Positions 44,101-53,040 of a DNA stretch of 64,000 bases are shown here, one piece after another (the first letter of the stretch is position 1; each line of letters starts with the position of its first letter). The DNA comes from Oligoflexia bacterium (GTDB lineage: Bacteria > Bdellovibrionota > Bacteriovoracia > Bacteriovoracales > Bacteriovoracaceae), in the NCBI GenBank assembly GCA_024229115.1, contig JAAEST010000053.1:310001-374000 (forward strand). The letters are read 5' to 3'. The translations under genes were made by a program, and so were the position numbers. The notes beneath the pieces were generated by a model. It ran no database searches and was not told the DNA's origin. It saw nothing but the letters and a program-made list of their open reading frames with translations.

Positions 44101-46929
44101 TTGATTGTATTTTTCTTCTCCTAGCATATTCTTAATAATCTGCTCGGTTGATTGACCTACAGTAAAATTAGTCAGAGAACGAATACACTCTGTCGCTTCA
44201 AGTCCTGGAACCTTAACATCTACAATAACGGCACTTCCATTAGCGGTTCTTTCAAGCTCTGCTTTACGAGTCTTGTAGGCGGATGTCTGACGATCAATAA
44301 TAGACATCTGCTGACTCATACAACTTGAAAAACTATTCTCTATTGAACTCTGTGCAATTCTATTTCTTTGCTCAGGAGTAAAATCTTCAATCGCACTTAG
44401 TTTCGCCTGTAAAGCCACATCTGCAACATAATGAGAAACATCATTAATGAGGAGATTTACACATGAGAAAAGCTCTTGCTCAAACTCATCTGGATCTAAG
44501 TTGGCCAAGGCATTGAAGTCTGTTTGAATTCCATAAGATGTTTTAGCGGCTAGCTTCTTTTCTTCAATACAGGCATTCACTTTATTCATAGCTTGCTGTT
44601 GTTGAGCTTCACTAAAAGAAAGATTGATTCCCATATCTTTTGAAATTTGTCCTAGCTCTGATTCAATCACTGCCGGAGTGGCCTTCTCAACTGATTGTAA
44701 GAATGCTTGATACAGACATCCTTTCACCACATCTAACGAACCTTCAGGCGTTTCATTATTCTCACGACGTGAAAATAGTGGATAGTATTCGTCCTGGATA
44801 CAAGCATTGAATTGTCTGGTCGAGTAACCAACAATATCACCCATATCAGCTTGTCTTAATTTAAGTCCTAGAATATCTCGTCCAATTTCAACAGGTGCTT
44901 CACGACTAAAAATATCCATACACCTATTGGCTTCCGCCAGATTACGAGCATCACTTGAACGTTTCAAACAAACATTAAAGCCTTCCATTGTATTATCAAC
45001 AATAGACTTAATCTGACTTTCTGGTTCTGTTGTTAATAATCCAGAAAGTGTTCTTTCTAGAATTATCGAACCGAAACGTGTGTAAGATTCTTCTGCAGCG
45101 ACAGCTTCAATTCGACCGAGACTTGAATCAAAGTTTCTCGTTCTCTGTCCAACAGAGTCAGTGATTTCTCTTGAGAGAACTCTAATTTCTTCTTCTGTGA
45201 TTACTCCAGCATAATCCGGAGATGATAGGGCTTCCATTGATTGCTCAAGGACAGCTTCATTCACCTTATCTCTTCTTGAATCAGAACCAAGGAATGTTCT
45301 GAATAAGAAGTTTGTAAATCCGCCATTTCCACCACGGCTAACTGGATAATTATAAGGATCAGTTTCTAATCCTGTTAAACGCCTTCTCTTATCAGCTTGA
45401 GTGACTTTACCATCAACATTCATTTTGAAATCGTAAGTATTCTTTTCGAAATCATCGTATCTAAAGTCACCATCTGACTTTAAACCTTTTACGTAAATCG
45501 CAAGTTTACCTTTTTTTCCATTGCCATCAGCTTCAACATCTTCCGATGTTAGGGCCATTACGGTAATCCATTCGTCATTATATTCATCATATCTTTTAAC
45601 AGCGAATATCTTCTTACCATTGAGTCCAACTTCTTCTTGAATCTTAAGCTGATCTTTTTCTTCATTTGATAGTCTTCTTGCAAAATTAACGGAAGCAATT
45701 TCGCCATTAGCATTCATTCTCACTTTGAGTGGCAATCTTGGGTTTTCAAGATTAGTTTGAATAATCATTTCTCCGCTATCAGTTACTGTAGGCCTATTCC
45801 CTAAAGCTCCTTCAAGAAATTGCTGATAGAGAACATCAGTAACATCACTAAAACCAGATGTATCAATTGGATTTAAATAAGAACGAATAACATCCTGACA
45901 ATTGCTCAGGTTCATATCACGATAATTATCAAATTCATCACTACTAAAAAGCCCCTCATCTCTCATCCGACGTTTGGCCTTTTGAAAATCTTGCTCGTCA
46001 CTTAAAGAAAATACAGTTTCAGCTTTAATATATTCTTTTCCAGATCTTCTATAGAGTTTTCTGTGAATAATTTCGTTAGTAATCGGGTTATACCATGCTT
46101 CATGATAATAACGAGAATCATCACTATCACGAGTTCTTCCAACACGAACAAATTGAGTCATCTTTTCTTGAAGTTTTCTTTTTGATTCATTAAAAATACT
46201 TTCATCAAGACTTAAGTCCCAATCATCGAGTTGGTCTTTTAAACCTTCAATGGCCTTATGAAGTTGAAAAGGAGTCTTTGCACTCCATGAATCTTCATCA
46301 GAAATAGTGATATTATTTTCTCTTCCATTTAGGTCACTAGGAAATGAAATCCTAGGTGGTAGTGTTTTATTCGGTAATCCTGACTTTCTATGATCAACTT
46401 CTTTAAGAATGATCTCACCTGTCTTTTCATTATAATAAACTGCCGCTTCATCACGACCTTTACGACCACGATGAATAAGTTGATATTTATTATCAGATCT
46501 TGCTATCGTCATTCTCGATTGATTTACAATATTGAGAGTTTGATCTGATGGAATATAGTCTCTTAATTCTCTAACTGCGCTTTTTGACTTTTCTCTAGAA
46601 CTTAAATCTAAGTATTCGTAATCAACTTCCACATCATAGCGTTCATCTAGAACCTTTGAATTTAAAGATGAGAGTGAATCTACATTGGCAGGAAATTCAA
46701 ATCTTGGTCTCTGACCATTGCCCACTTGATTAACAATACTTTCATTCCAAGAAAGTTCTTTAACCACTAATTGTCTTTTTACTGTATCGAGATAGACGGC
46801 TCGACTTTCACCATCAGAACGATCATAGTGTTGAGTTTGTAAAACAAAGCGAGATGCCAAAATATTTATAGGCATCATGGCCAAAATGACCATCAACTTC
46901 ATTAAATGTTTACGCTTTAAATTCAACAA
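41101..46929 (-). CDS. giant secreted protein (1942 aa) with internal repeats, unknown function
   Basis: The largest gene here. It has a signal peptide (MKLMVILAMMPINILA) from residue 10. Residues about 27-330 contain three diverged copies of a module reading roughly A-x-Y-x-x-x-x-x-x-x-I-x-x-K-E, with x-P-x-x-x-F-P in the first two (SRAVYLDTVKRQLVVKEL; AAVYYNEKTGEIILKEV; HEAWYNPITNEIIHRKL). From about residue 640 it is helical with cysteines recurring in pairs 30-60 residues apart, each pair within a module ending CI or CL plus a hydrophobic helix. No enzyme motif was seen. The start is TTG at 46929 with GAGGAAG seven bases upstream; ATG at 46902 is the alternative. It lies 66 bases after a rhomboid protease gene and may be cotranscribed. 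Confidence 0.75.
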   Translation of the reverse strand: MLNLKRKHLMKLMVILAMMPINILASRFVLQTQHYDRSDGESRAVYLDTVKRQLVVKELSWNESIVNQVGNGQRPRFEFPANVDSLSSLNSKVLDERYDVEVDYEYLDLSSREKSKSAVRELRDYIPSDQTLNIVNQSRMTIARSDNKYQLIHRGRKGRDEAAVYYNEKTGEIILKEVDHRKSGLPNKTLPPRISFPSDLNGRENNITISDEDSWSAKTPFQLHKAIEGLKDQLDDWDLSLDESIFNESKRKLQEKMTQFVRVGRTRDSDDSRYYHEAWYNPITNEIIHRKLYRRSGKEYIKAETVFSLSDEQDFQKAKRRMRDEGLFSSDEFDNYRDMNLSNCQDVIRSYLNPIDTSGFSDVTDVLYQQFLEGALGNRPTVTDSGEMIIQTNLENPRLPLKVRMNANGEIASVNFARRLSNEEKDQLKIQEEVGLNGKKIFAVKRYDEYNDEWITVMALTSEDVEADGNGKKGKLAIYVKGLKSDGDFRYDDFEKNTYDFKMNVDGKVTQADKRRRLTGLETDPYNYPVSRGGNGGFTNFLFRTFLGSDSRRDKVNEAVLEQSMEALSSPDYAGVITEEEIRVLSREITDSVGQRTRNFDSSLGRIEAVAAEESYTRFGSIILERTLSGLLTTEPESQIKSIVDNTMEGFNVCLKRSSDARNLAEANRCMDIFSREAPVEIGRDILGLKLRQADMGDIVGYSTRQFNACIQDEYYPLFSRRENNETPEGSLDVVKGCLYQAFLQSVEKATPAVIESELGQISKDMGINLSFSEAQQQQAMNKVNACIEEKKLAAKTSYGIQTDFNALANLDPDEFEQELFSCVNLLINDVSHYVADVALQAKLSAIEDFTPEQRNRIAQSSIENSFSSCMSQQMSIIDRQTSAYKTRKAELERTANGSAVIVDVKVPGLEATECIRSLTNFTVGQSTEQIIKNMLGEEKYNQLMGNNQTKSNFMACFAAENTRLNQELDVVLVQEAGLSPEDKARRVKSRDELSDNKTAQCIKQAINWASYHAAGDMVVDKLKENPEYSFIEITEENKAVIGRFIQSCFETEMEKYNTVDSILANQEKVTDYCGAQMLKDSGVQDIVIRPILVRALADGGMTGEQAEPLIGVLSRGLNNKIKDIDTIDGVIQAASTFKEEGLILVVNEVLEEKIEEQLGGNAQDNPQVRAMITRVQSELMSPSGKDYQRRLSEAVNSEDSGDLTRVLDEFKKDATLMIAPAVIQKSAMELLADGIFNTEEEAQRLVNFGEQQLKICMEAPRREGESSDDQIDRCIMTTKVESTYFVLDDRLRDTLNNHRLAKDAISVKRKDEIASSLVNNDTRAQIRRIESLEDPILRQAEFDNFVASFKADSTYAVFNEILPSIVDEKLPQGNAQRDRIIQESSTFMNSCVSAYKATSRQFFVDRSVSAEEFDPNKNLDECVNRVTVKLTGEILPETFKNLIGMFDSEVNQYEDFLQRTRVQYETCIGKRSFLQLSDAFGSASDACLNTVVLKQIPDLISELTNRNPPVLAKNPETLRKARMCEQQVKDNYAQVSGNTTPTSMATDNYFETVLNAKANPPATLDWLLAEVQNCLINNVAPSVLDDYVARVSTDPRLSVSEDQKEALESLSEMIGSILSYTHNGKQTRIVFGSSSDTDEPAETQTRPASGSNTDQASEEESEPIINMMLSMEPLILNYIDLVNAYDPTLVSVALPKLEEDVKKHLRENNGVLELDKFYDILADSDFMTGVIESIISKSVREEVEKALKAEGASTSVTSILASKQMIHRIFSSGDGKRAFDNIKKHYLVPLLKGELDSTAIPEHLINQAKVALGRDQGKGGFSEVLFSSIIQKQLDDKQAWIESGFWLPFKAAGAGLQGLNRNLDFTWGSRYTTSQFALRNTPSGMKAVRTFSNKILIPKFLGTLSSSSEESAKEEITEQIREAMDENGPNAYENAWNSIWN

Positions 46930-46995
46930 ATTTAAACTTCCTCACACATATCTTCATTATCTTATCGGGAGAAAGTAAATAATTCTTGAGTATAT

Positions 46996-47892
46996 CTATA
47001 GGATATTTTTTAGCATTCTAAATACTTGAAAATATTCAATTAAGAAGGTTCCAAGACTAAAGAAAATGGCCATTGAAGACCACTTTATGAGTGTCGTATA
47101 TGAGGTCGCTTTGGCCTGGAATAACGCCCATAAAATTCCTACTCCAAGACCAACCCCATGGGCAGTATTGGCAATATTTCCAATGAGTCCGCTGAAGCAC
47201 AGAAAGAACCAAAAAATCATAAGCATGGCATCGTTTTTTGGAAGAGAATATTCGAAGTCTTTGTCAAGTTTTGGATAAACCCAAATGAAACCAAGAAGTG
47301 CATAGACAAATCCAGACATGCCTCCAAACTTAAAACCAGTAACATAGAATTGAAGAATATTACTAAGGGCTGCACTAACTAGAAAGAATATAAGAAATTT
47401 CTTAGTTTTATAAACTTCTTCAAAAATAGATCCCAAAGTTTTCAACCACATTAAATTAAAAACAATGTGAAGAAATCCAAAATGTAAAAATGATGGTGTG
47501 ATAAGTCTCCACCATTGTCCTGAAGAAAAGATCAGATCTAAATGCTCATTACTATCTGAAATATAAAAGAAGAGAAGAACATCATAGTTCTTCATAATAT
47601 TTGTTAAAAAGAAGACGACAACAGAGACAATAATAAATATTTTGGTAGCAATTCCCAGAGGAACCTTCGACATTTTCGCCCATTTAGGATCAACTTCATG
47701 TTCTGGTGGAAAGCCTAACTTCACTCGATAAAAATCAAAAGCAATAGGAAGATGATATTTCTCAGTTACAAAGAGTTCATAAACTTCAGCATGATTATCA
47801 TTGGAAACAATAACTTCTATATTCTGAGGCTCTAAACCTTTCTTAATTTCTTGAGCGATTCGCTCATCTTTCAACTCGCCAAATTTGTACAT
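46996..47892 (-). CDS. rhomboid family intramembrane serine protease
   Basis: An inner-membrane protease of about 298 residues that cuts substrates within or next to a membrane helix. The catalytic dyad is present: serine in GGMSGFVYAL and histidine in ANTAHGVGLGVG. FLHIVFNLMWL matches the H-x-x-x-N oxyanion helix, and WWRLITPSFLH is the L1 loop start. About six membrane segments follow a roughly 90-residue cytoplasmic domain. Of three possible starts, ATG at 47892 has AAGGA four bases upstream; ATG at 47916 lacks a ribosome site. The substrate is unknown, though the adjacent giant secreted protein gene is a candidate worth noting. Confidence 0.87.
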   Translation of the reverse strand: MYKFGELKDERIAQEIKKGLEPQNIEVIVSNDNHAEVYELFVTEKYHLPIAFDFYRVKLGFPPEHEVDPKWAKMSKVPLGIATKIFIIVSVVVFFLTNIMKNYDVLLFFYISDSNEHLDLIFSSGQWWRLITPSFLHFGFLHIVFNLMWLKTLGSIFEEVYKTKKFLIFFLVSAALSNILQFYVTGFKFGGMSGFVYALLGFIWVYPKLDKDFEYSLPKNDAMLMIFWFFLCFSGLIGNIANTAHGVGLGVGILWALFQAKATSYTTLIKWSSMAIFFSLGTFLIEYFQVFRMLKNIL

Positions 47893-47942
47893 ATCTTCCT
47901 TCAAATTTTCCTCCATGCTATTATAGAGAAAAAGGATATTTT

Positions 47943-48152
47943 ATGAATGCTTATACAAAATTATACAACTTAATGGAAACGATTGTTGGACAAAGTTCCG
48001 ATGAATTACAGTGGATAACAAAGTTGAACTTCGAAGGTGACTTAGAAGCTCATGTACTTTCTATTCTCTCTACTAATTATAATGCCGAATTAGATTTTGC
48101 TCTTTATCTTTATGGACTAGAAGAAACTTTAACTACTTCCAAGGCTGCTTAA
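47943..48152 (+). CDS. small acidic protein, unknown (69 aa)
   Basis: A 69-residue soluble protein, mostly helical and acidic, with no signal peptide or recognised motif. AAGGA six bases before the ATG supports it as a real gene. It diverges from the rhomboid gene and overlaps the convergent hydroxylase gene by 20 bases at its end. Confidence 0.55.
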   Translation: MNAYTKLYNLMETIVGQSSDELQWITKLNFEGDLEAHVLSILSTNYNAELDFALYLYGLEETLTTSKAA

Positions 48153-48885
48153 GAAGATCTAAAATATTTTCATCAGAGTGAATCCCCTCCACTCCCATAG
48201 GGAAATCTTCTTCTTCTTTAAAAAGATAAGTTCCAAAAACTAGATCCCATAAAGAAATACTAAAGCCAAAATTCATATTCATTTCTCTTCCTATGATCGA
48301 ATGATGAACTCTATGCATTTTGGGAGTGACAATTAAGAATTGTAAGAAGCGATCAAATATTTGAGGTAGTCTAAACTTTCCATGATTAAAAAGAGCACAA
48401 CAGCTTAAGAGTACCTCAAAAAGAATTATTCCTAATGGATCAAATCTAAAAACAAAAATAAGAAATAATTTGAAGACAAAACTTATCAGCATCTCTAAGG
48501 GATGAAATCTCAAAGCTGATGAGACATCGAGTCGCTCATCACTATGATGAACACGATGTAGTTTCCAAAACCAATTAATAGTGTGTGAAAAACGATGTTG
48601 CCAATAAATAAAGAAATCCAAAATAATAAGAGTTAATATGATGGAAACAAATGATGAGTTTTCAAAAGTCCCATAAAAACTCTTTTCAACAGACAGATTT
48701 GAAGCAAATCCGGCCAGGCCAATAGGAAGAATTATTCTTTGAAAAACTGAAAAAAGAGCGATCATCAGAAAATGAGAACTCCATCTTTTAAGTCTATGTG
48801 AGGCAACTTCTTTATAAGGAAGCAGAATTTCCAGTACAGATATGACAAAAAATGTGAGGCCAAAGGCCAAAAGACGGTCATTCAT
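48133..48885 (-). CDS. sterol desaturase / fatty acid hydroxylase family membrane protein
   Basis: A 250-residue inner-membrane di-iron enzyme with four or more hydrophobic segments. The conserved histidine clusters are visible: WQHRFSH, KLHRVHHSDE, and MHRVHHS, in the order expected for the fatty acid hydroxylase superfamily. These enzymes use oxygen to hydroxylate or desaturate lipids; sterol synthesis genes are absent here, so a fatty acid or ether lipid substrate is more likely. It diverges from the Rrf2-suf operon across a 215-base region. A TATAAT element (48930-48925, minus strand) may be its promoter. Confidence 0.85.
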   Translation of the reverse strand: MNDRLLAFGLTFFVISVLEILLPYKEVASHRLKRWSSHFLMIALFSVFQRIILPIGLAGFASNLSVEKSFYGTFENSSFVSIILTLIILDFFIYWQHRFSHTINWFWKLHRVHHSDERLDVSSALRFHPLEMLISFVFKLFLIFVFRFDPLGIILFEVLLSCCALFNHGKFRLPQIFDRFLQFLIVTPKMHRVHHSIIGREMNMNFGFSISLWDLVFGTYLFKEEEDFPMGVEGIHSDENILDLLKQPWK

Positions 48886-48936
48886 CCAATAAAATCCCTA
48901 GTTTAGCACACCTAAGTTATTAATATTATACAAATC

Positions 48937-48963
48937 AAAATAAGTCTTTTTTTGACGTATTTT
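48937..48963. promoter_or_regulatory. palindromic operator copy 1 before Rrf2-suf
   Basis: AAAATAAGTC (48937-48946) and GACGTATTTT (48954-48963) are inverted repeats with one mismatch, separated by seven T. The unit recurs 43 bases further on, so it is probably a protein-binding site, with the Rrf2 protein encoded downstream the obvious candidate. Confidence 0.62.
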
Positions 48964-48965
48964 AA

Positions 48966-48974
48966 TGCTATACT
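48966..48974 (+). promoter_or_regulatory. extended -10 promoter for the Rrf2-suf operon
   Basis: TGCTATACT has the TGN extension and a near-consensus -10 hexamer. It lies between the two operator copies. No -35 box at correct spacing was seen, which is common for extended -10 promoters. Transcription would start near 48981, inside operator copy 2. Confidence 0.5.
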
Positions 48975-48978
48975 GGCC

Positions 48979-49007
48979 TAAAATAAGTTCCTTTTTGACT
49001 TATTTTA
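48979..49007. promoter_or_regulatory. palindromic operator copy 2 before Rrf2-suf
   Basis: TAAAATAAGT (48979-48988) and ACTTATTTTA (48998-49007) are perfect inverted repeats around nine bases. It repeats copy 1 with the same arm spacing and TTTTTGAC centre. Its position over the likely transcription start fits a repressor. Confidence 0.65.
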
Positions 49008-49100
49008 AGGTAATAGGAACTACTTAGAAATTTAACAATTTTTTTGGGTTAAGTATTTAAAATTTTTTGAGTTATTCACTGTGTCTAACAAAGTGGTTAT

Positions 49101-49553
49101 ATGATCAAAATTAATAAGAAAGTTGAATACGCACTAATGTCACTTAAGTATATTGCCAATAACGACAATAAACTTATTAGTGCGCGTGAAATTTGTGAAA
49201 AATTTAGTATTCCTTTTGATACGACAGCAAAAGTTCTTCAAATAATGAATAACCACGAAATCGTTAATTCAGTTAAAGGAATTAAAGGTGGATACTCCCT
49301 TAAAAGAGATCTACAAAAAGTTACTTACATGGAACTGGTTAGACTTATTGAAGGGAAATCACCAAAAAGCTTTTGCCAAACTTCTAAAGGAGTCTGCGAT
49401 CTCTACAATACTTGTAATATTGTGACTCCCCTAGAACAACTAAACTCAAGAATAAATTATTTTTTAGAAGATTTAACTCTTCAGGAACTTTTGTTTGGAC
49501 CAGAATTTTGTCAGACAAACGAAAGTAATAGCTCATTGATGGAGGAAGCGTGA
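49101..49553 (+). CDS. Rrf2-family Fe-S-type regulator of the suf operon
   Basis: A 150-residue winged-helix regulator like IscR and SufR-type Rrf2 proteins. The helix-turn-helix spans about residues 26-50 ([21 protein letters not shown]) and the wing reads [10 protein letters not shown]. Three cysteines (Cys92, Cys99, Cys105) sit where IscR binds a 2Fe-2S cluster. The IscR histidine ligand that follows C-L-T is not conserved (C-N-I-V here), so the fourth ligand must differ. The role inferred from position is cluster-dependent control of its own operon. The last codons overlap sufB by four bases. The ribosome site is weak. Confidence 0.88.
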   Translation: MIKINKKVEYALMSLKYIANNDNKLISAREICEKFSIPFDTTAKVLQIMNNHEIVNSVKGIKGGYSLKRDLQKVTYMELVRLIEGKSPKSFCQTSKGVCDLYNTCNIVTPLEQLNSRINYFLEDLTLQELLFGPEFCQTNESNSSLMEEA

Positions 49554-50983
49554 GCACACAAGACTATTTAGATAAAGAGTATAAATACGGTTTTTATACA
49601 GACATTGAAACGGAAGAATTTCCAAAAGGTCTGAATGAAGATATCGTTAGAAGAATTAGTGCTAAGAAGAATGAGCCAGAGTGGTTACTAGATTACCGCC
49701 TCAAGGCCTTTCGTCATTGGAAAACTCTTCCCGTTCCAGACTGGGCAAAATTAGAGATTCCTGAAATTGATTTTGAAGATCTCTACTACTATGCGGCACC
49801 AAAGTCGACAGAGAATGCTCCTAAGTCTTTAGATGATCTTGATCCTGAACTTCTTAAAACTTTTGAAAAACTCGGTATTCCTCTACAAGAACAAAAACGT
49901 ATTTCTGGTGTTGCCGTTGATGCTGTCTTTGATAGTGTTTCAGTTGGGACAACTTATAAAGAAGACCTTGAAAAAGTTGGAGTCATCTTCTGTTCAATTT
50001 CAGAAGCTGTTCAAGACCATCCAGAACTAGTGAAGAAATACCTAGGAACTGTTGTTCCTTATACTGACAACTTCTATGCTGCCCTTAATGCGGCTGTTTT
50101 CTCAGACGGTTCATTTGTTTACATCCCTAAGGGAGTTACATGTCCAATGGACTTATCAACATACTTTAGAATCAACGCAAAAGAGACAGGTCAATTTGAA
50201 AGGACACTAGTTATTGCTGATGAAGGTTCATATGTAAATTACCTTGAAGGTTGTACAGCTCCACAAAGAGATGAGAACCAACTTCACGCAGCGATCGTTG
50301 AGCTTATCACTTTAGATGATGCTGAAATTAAATATTCAACTGTTCAAAACTGGTATGCTGGCGACAAAGAAGGAAAAGGTGGGATTTACAACTTTGTAAC
50401 TAAGCGTGGAAACTGTCTTGGTAAGAACTCTAAGATAAGCTGGACTCAAGTTGAAGCTGGGAGTGCAATTACTTGGAAGTATCCAAGCTGTAATCTTATT
50501 GGTGATAACTCACAAGGTGCTTTCTATTCAGTGGCCCTGACAAATAATAAAATGCAAGCCGATACTGGAACAAAAATGGTTCACATCGGTAAGAATACTA
50601 AGTCGACAATTATTTCAAAAGGTATTTCAGCTGAAGAGTCTGAGAATAACTACCGTGGTCTTGTGAAGGTTATGCCTTCAGCGAAAGGAGCTCGAAATTA
50701 TTCTCAATGTGATTCAATGCTCGTTGGAAATAAGTGTTCGGCGAATACTTTCCCATATATTGATGTAAAAAATAATACAGCAGTTGTAGAGCACGAAGCC
50801 TCGACAACAAAAATCAGTGAAGACCAACTCTTCTATCTTCAATCTCGTGGACTCGACATGGAAAAATGTATCTCGATGATTGTGAATGGTTTTTGTAGCG
50901 AAGTTTTTAAAACTCTACCTCTAGAGTTTTCAGTTGAAGCAGTAAAGCTTCTTGAAATGAAATTAGAAAATAGTATTGGATAA
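49550..50983 (+). CDS. sufB: Fe-S cluster assembly protein SufB
   Basis: SufB is the core scaffold of the SufBCD complex on which clusters are built. The 477 residues follow the family closely: [40 protein letters not shown], the [19 protein letters not shown] segment with the catalytic cysteine region, and the C-terminal [17 protein letters not shown]. It starts with GTG at 49550, overlapping the regulator stop by four bases, and has a strong GGAGGAA ribosome site. Confidence 0.97.
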   Translation: MSTQDYLDKEYKYGFYTDIETEEFPKGLNEDIVRRISAKKNEPEWLLDYRLKAFRHWKTLPVPDWAKLEIPEIDFEDLYYYAAPKSTENAPKSLDDLDPELLKTFEKLGIPLQEQKRISGVAVDAVFDSVSVGTTYKEDLEKVGVIFCSISEAVQDHPELVKKYLGTVVPYTDNFYAALNAAVFSDGSFVYIPKGVTCPMDLSTYFRINAKETGQFERTLVIADEGSYVNYLEGCTAPQRDENQLHAAIVELITLDDAEIKYSTVQNWYAGDKEGKGGIYNFVTKRGNCLGKNSKISWTQVEAGSAITWKYPSCNLIGDNSQGAFYSVALTNNKMQADTGTKMVHIGKNTKSTIISKGISAEESENNYRGLVKVMPSAKGARNYSQCDSMLVGNKCSANTFPYIDVKNNTAVVEHEASTTKISEDQLFYLQSRGLDMEKCISMIVNGFCSEVFKTLPLEFSVEAVKLLEMKLENSIG

Positions 50984-50996
50984 TTAGGAGATATAA

Positions 50997-51752
50997 ATGT
51001 TGATCGAAGTTAAAGACTTACATGCGAAAGTAGAAGATCAAGAAATTTTAAATGGGATTAATCTAACTATTAACCCAGGTGAAATTCACGCGATCATGGG
51101 GCCTAACGGTTCAGGGAAATCGACACTGGCAAAAGTTATTGCTGGTCACCCTGCTTTTGAGGTTACTTCTGGTGAAGTTAATTACAATGTTAATGGAAAA
51201 ATGGAAGATATCTTAGAGCTTGAACCAGATGAAAGAAGTACTGAAGGTATTTTTCTTGGTTTTCAATATCCTGTAGAAGTTGCAGGTGTTTCTAACCTTG
51301 CCTTCCTTAGAGAAAGCTACAACGCTATTTGTACAAAGCAAGGTGTGGCTCCAATGGAAGAGCAGGAATTCAAAAACTACATCAGACCAAAGCTCGAGCT
51401 ACTAGAAATGAGCGATGCATTCTTAGATAGAGCAGTTAACGCTGGTTTCTCTGGTGGTGAAAAGAAGAAGAATGAAATTCTTCAAATGGCCGTTCTTAAT
51501 CCTAGGCTAGCTCTTCTTGATGAAACTGATAGTGGTCTAGATATTGATGCTCTTAAAATCGTGGCTAAAGGTGTAAACGCTCTTAAGAGTAAGTACAATG
51601 CTACAGTTCTGGTAACACACTACCAAAGACTATTAGATTATATCGTTCCAGATTATGTTCACGTTCTTTATAAAGGAAAGATCATCAAATCAGGTGGTAA
51701 AGAACTTGCTCAAGAACTAGAAAAGAAAGGTTACGACTGGCTAATCAACTAG
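50997..51752 (+). CDS. sufC: Fe-S assembly ATPase SufC
   Basis: The ABC-type ATPase of the SufBCD scaffold, 251 residues. Walker A is GPNGSGKST (residues 35-43), the signature is FSGGEKKKNEI, and Walker B is LALLDETDSGLDID, which carries the extended aspartate and SGLDIDA of SufC. It is cytoplasmic and has no transmembrane partner. AGGAG precedes the start, 13 bases after sufB. Confidence 0.97.
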   Translation: MLIEVKDLHAKVEDQEILNGINLTINPGEIHAIMGPNGSGKSTLAKVIAGHPAFEVTSGEVNYNVNGKMEDILELEPDERSTEGIFLGFQYPVEVAGVSNLAFLRESYNAICTKQGVAPMEEQEFKNYIRPKLELLEMSDAFLDRAVNAGFSGGEKKKNEILQMAVLNPRLALLDETDSGLDIDALKIVAKGVNALKSKYNATVLVTHYQRLLDYIVPDYVHVLYKGKIIKSGGKELAQELEKKGYDWLIN

Positions 51753-51763
51753 ATGATAGAACT

Positions 51764-53038
51764 ATGAAAAAAATATTACTAAATAATACATTAGAGGAAA
51801 TAGCAAAGACGACAAATTCGACTTACCAAGTTGATGCTGCGACAACGCTTTTAAAGACTGGTATTCCTCATACTAAAATCGAGAACTGGAAATATACTAA
51901 CTTCAGTAAGTATCTTCCGGAGACTTGGACTTTTACAAATGAGCCATCAAGCTTTTCTTCATCATTAAGAGAAACTGAGTTCAATGACTATGAAAGAATT
52001 GTCTTTGAAGATGGTTTCTTTAATAAAGGTTTATCTAACTCATCTTTAGAGTTAAATAAGATTGAAGATGAAAAAGAAATCACAATGCTCTTAAGTGAAT
52101 TCGCTCAAGATCAAACAGACTTCTTTGAAGCTCTTTCAAGACTAAGTTCTAAGAACCTCTATACACTTAATGTTCCTAAGAGTTCTCAGCAAAAGCCCAT
52201 TGCTATTCACCATACTTACTCAGTTAATGCAGAAGGTAGATGGTCGCAGCCAGTAATTCTCATTAAAGCAGCTGAGCTTTCAGAATCAGTTTTTGTTGAA
52301 TACTTCCATGATAAAGAAAACCCTTCACCTACTCTTATGAACTCTCACCTACTTTTTGATGTTGAAAAGGGTGCAAAGTTAGAACACGTGAGAATTCAGG
52401 TTGAAGATACATCAAGTGTTCACTTCTCAAAGACGAGGGCCAATGTTGCTCGTGATGCTCGTTTTCATACTTTCACCATGGCCTTAGGTGGTCAGGTGGC
52501 CCGTCAAAATATACTCGTGAATATTAACGGAGAAAACTCTGAGTCTCATGTTCATGGATTCTTCGGTATGAGAGATGAGCAACATAATGATATCTACAGT
52601 GATATTAGTCATAATGTTGGTCATAATGAATCACACCAGCTTGTTAAAGGAATCCTTGATGACAATGCTCGCGGTGTCTTTACTGGAAGAATTGTTATCC
52701 AAAGAGATGCTCAGTTGGTAGACTCAAGTCAGCTAAATAAGAATATTCTCTTAGGGACAAAGTCTCATATGGATACACGTCCTCAGCTTGAAGTCTATGC
52801 TGATGATGTGAAATGTGCTCACGGGGCAACGATTGGTCAGATTGATCCAGAAGAAGTTTTCTATCTCCAGTCTCGTGGTATTAAGTTAGAAGAAGCGCAG
52901 AAGATTCTTTGTCATGCTTTTGCTTATGACACTCTCGATAAGATTCAAAATGAAGATGTAAAAGCTAAAGTAGAGTCACTACTTTTTGAAAAGTTTGAAA
53001 AGTATGCTCTTGAACATTTTAATAAGGATGAGGCTTAG
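51764..53038 (+). CDS. sufD: Fe-S cluster assembly protein SufD
   Basis: The SufB paralogue that completes the SufBC2D scaffold, 424 residues. The N-terminal helical region (TKIENWKYTN) and the beta-helix domain (HGFFGMRDEQHNDIYSDISH, GRIVIQRDAQLVDSSQLNKN and CAHGATIGQIDPEEVFYLQSRG) fit SufD, including the conserved histidine in the CAHGATIG region. It follows sufC by 11 bases. Confidence 0.95.
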   Translation: MKKILLNNTLEEIAKTTNSTYQVDAATTLLKTGIPHTKIENWKYTNFSKYLPETWTFTNEPSSFSSSLRETEFNDYERIVFEDGFFNKGLSNSSLELNKIEDEKEITMLLSEFAQDQTDFFEALSRLSSKNLYTLNVPKSSQQKPIAIHHTYSVNAEGRWSQPVILIKAAELSESVFVEYFHDKENPSPTLMNSHLLFDVEKGAKLEHVRIQVEDTSSVHFSKTRANVARDARFHTFTMALGGQVARQNILVNINGENSESHVHGFFGMRDEQHNDIYSDISHNVGHNESHQLVKGILDDNARGVFTGRIVIQRDAQLVDSSQLNKNILLGTKSHMDTRPQLEVYADDVKCAHGATIGQIDPEEVFYLQSRGIKLEEAQKILCHAFAYDTLDKIQNEDVKAKVESLLFEKFEKYALEHFNKDEA

Positions 53039-53040
53039 GA

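Noticed and set aside
48952-49010. TTGAC boxes read as sigma-70 -35 elements before suf
   Set aside because: The following AT hexamers are only 10-11 bases away, too close for a normal promoter; the boxes are part of the repeated operator.
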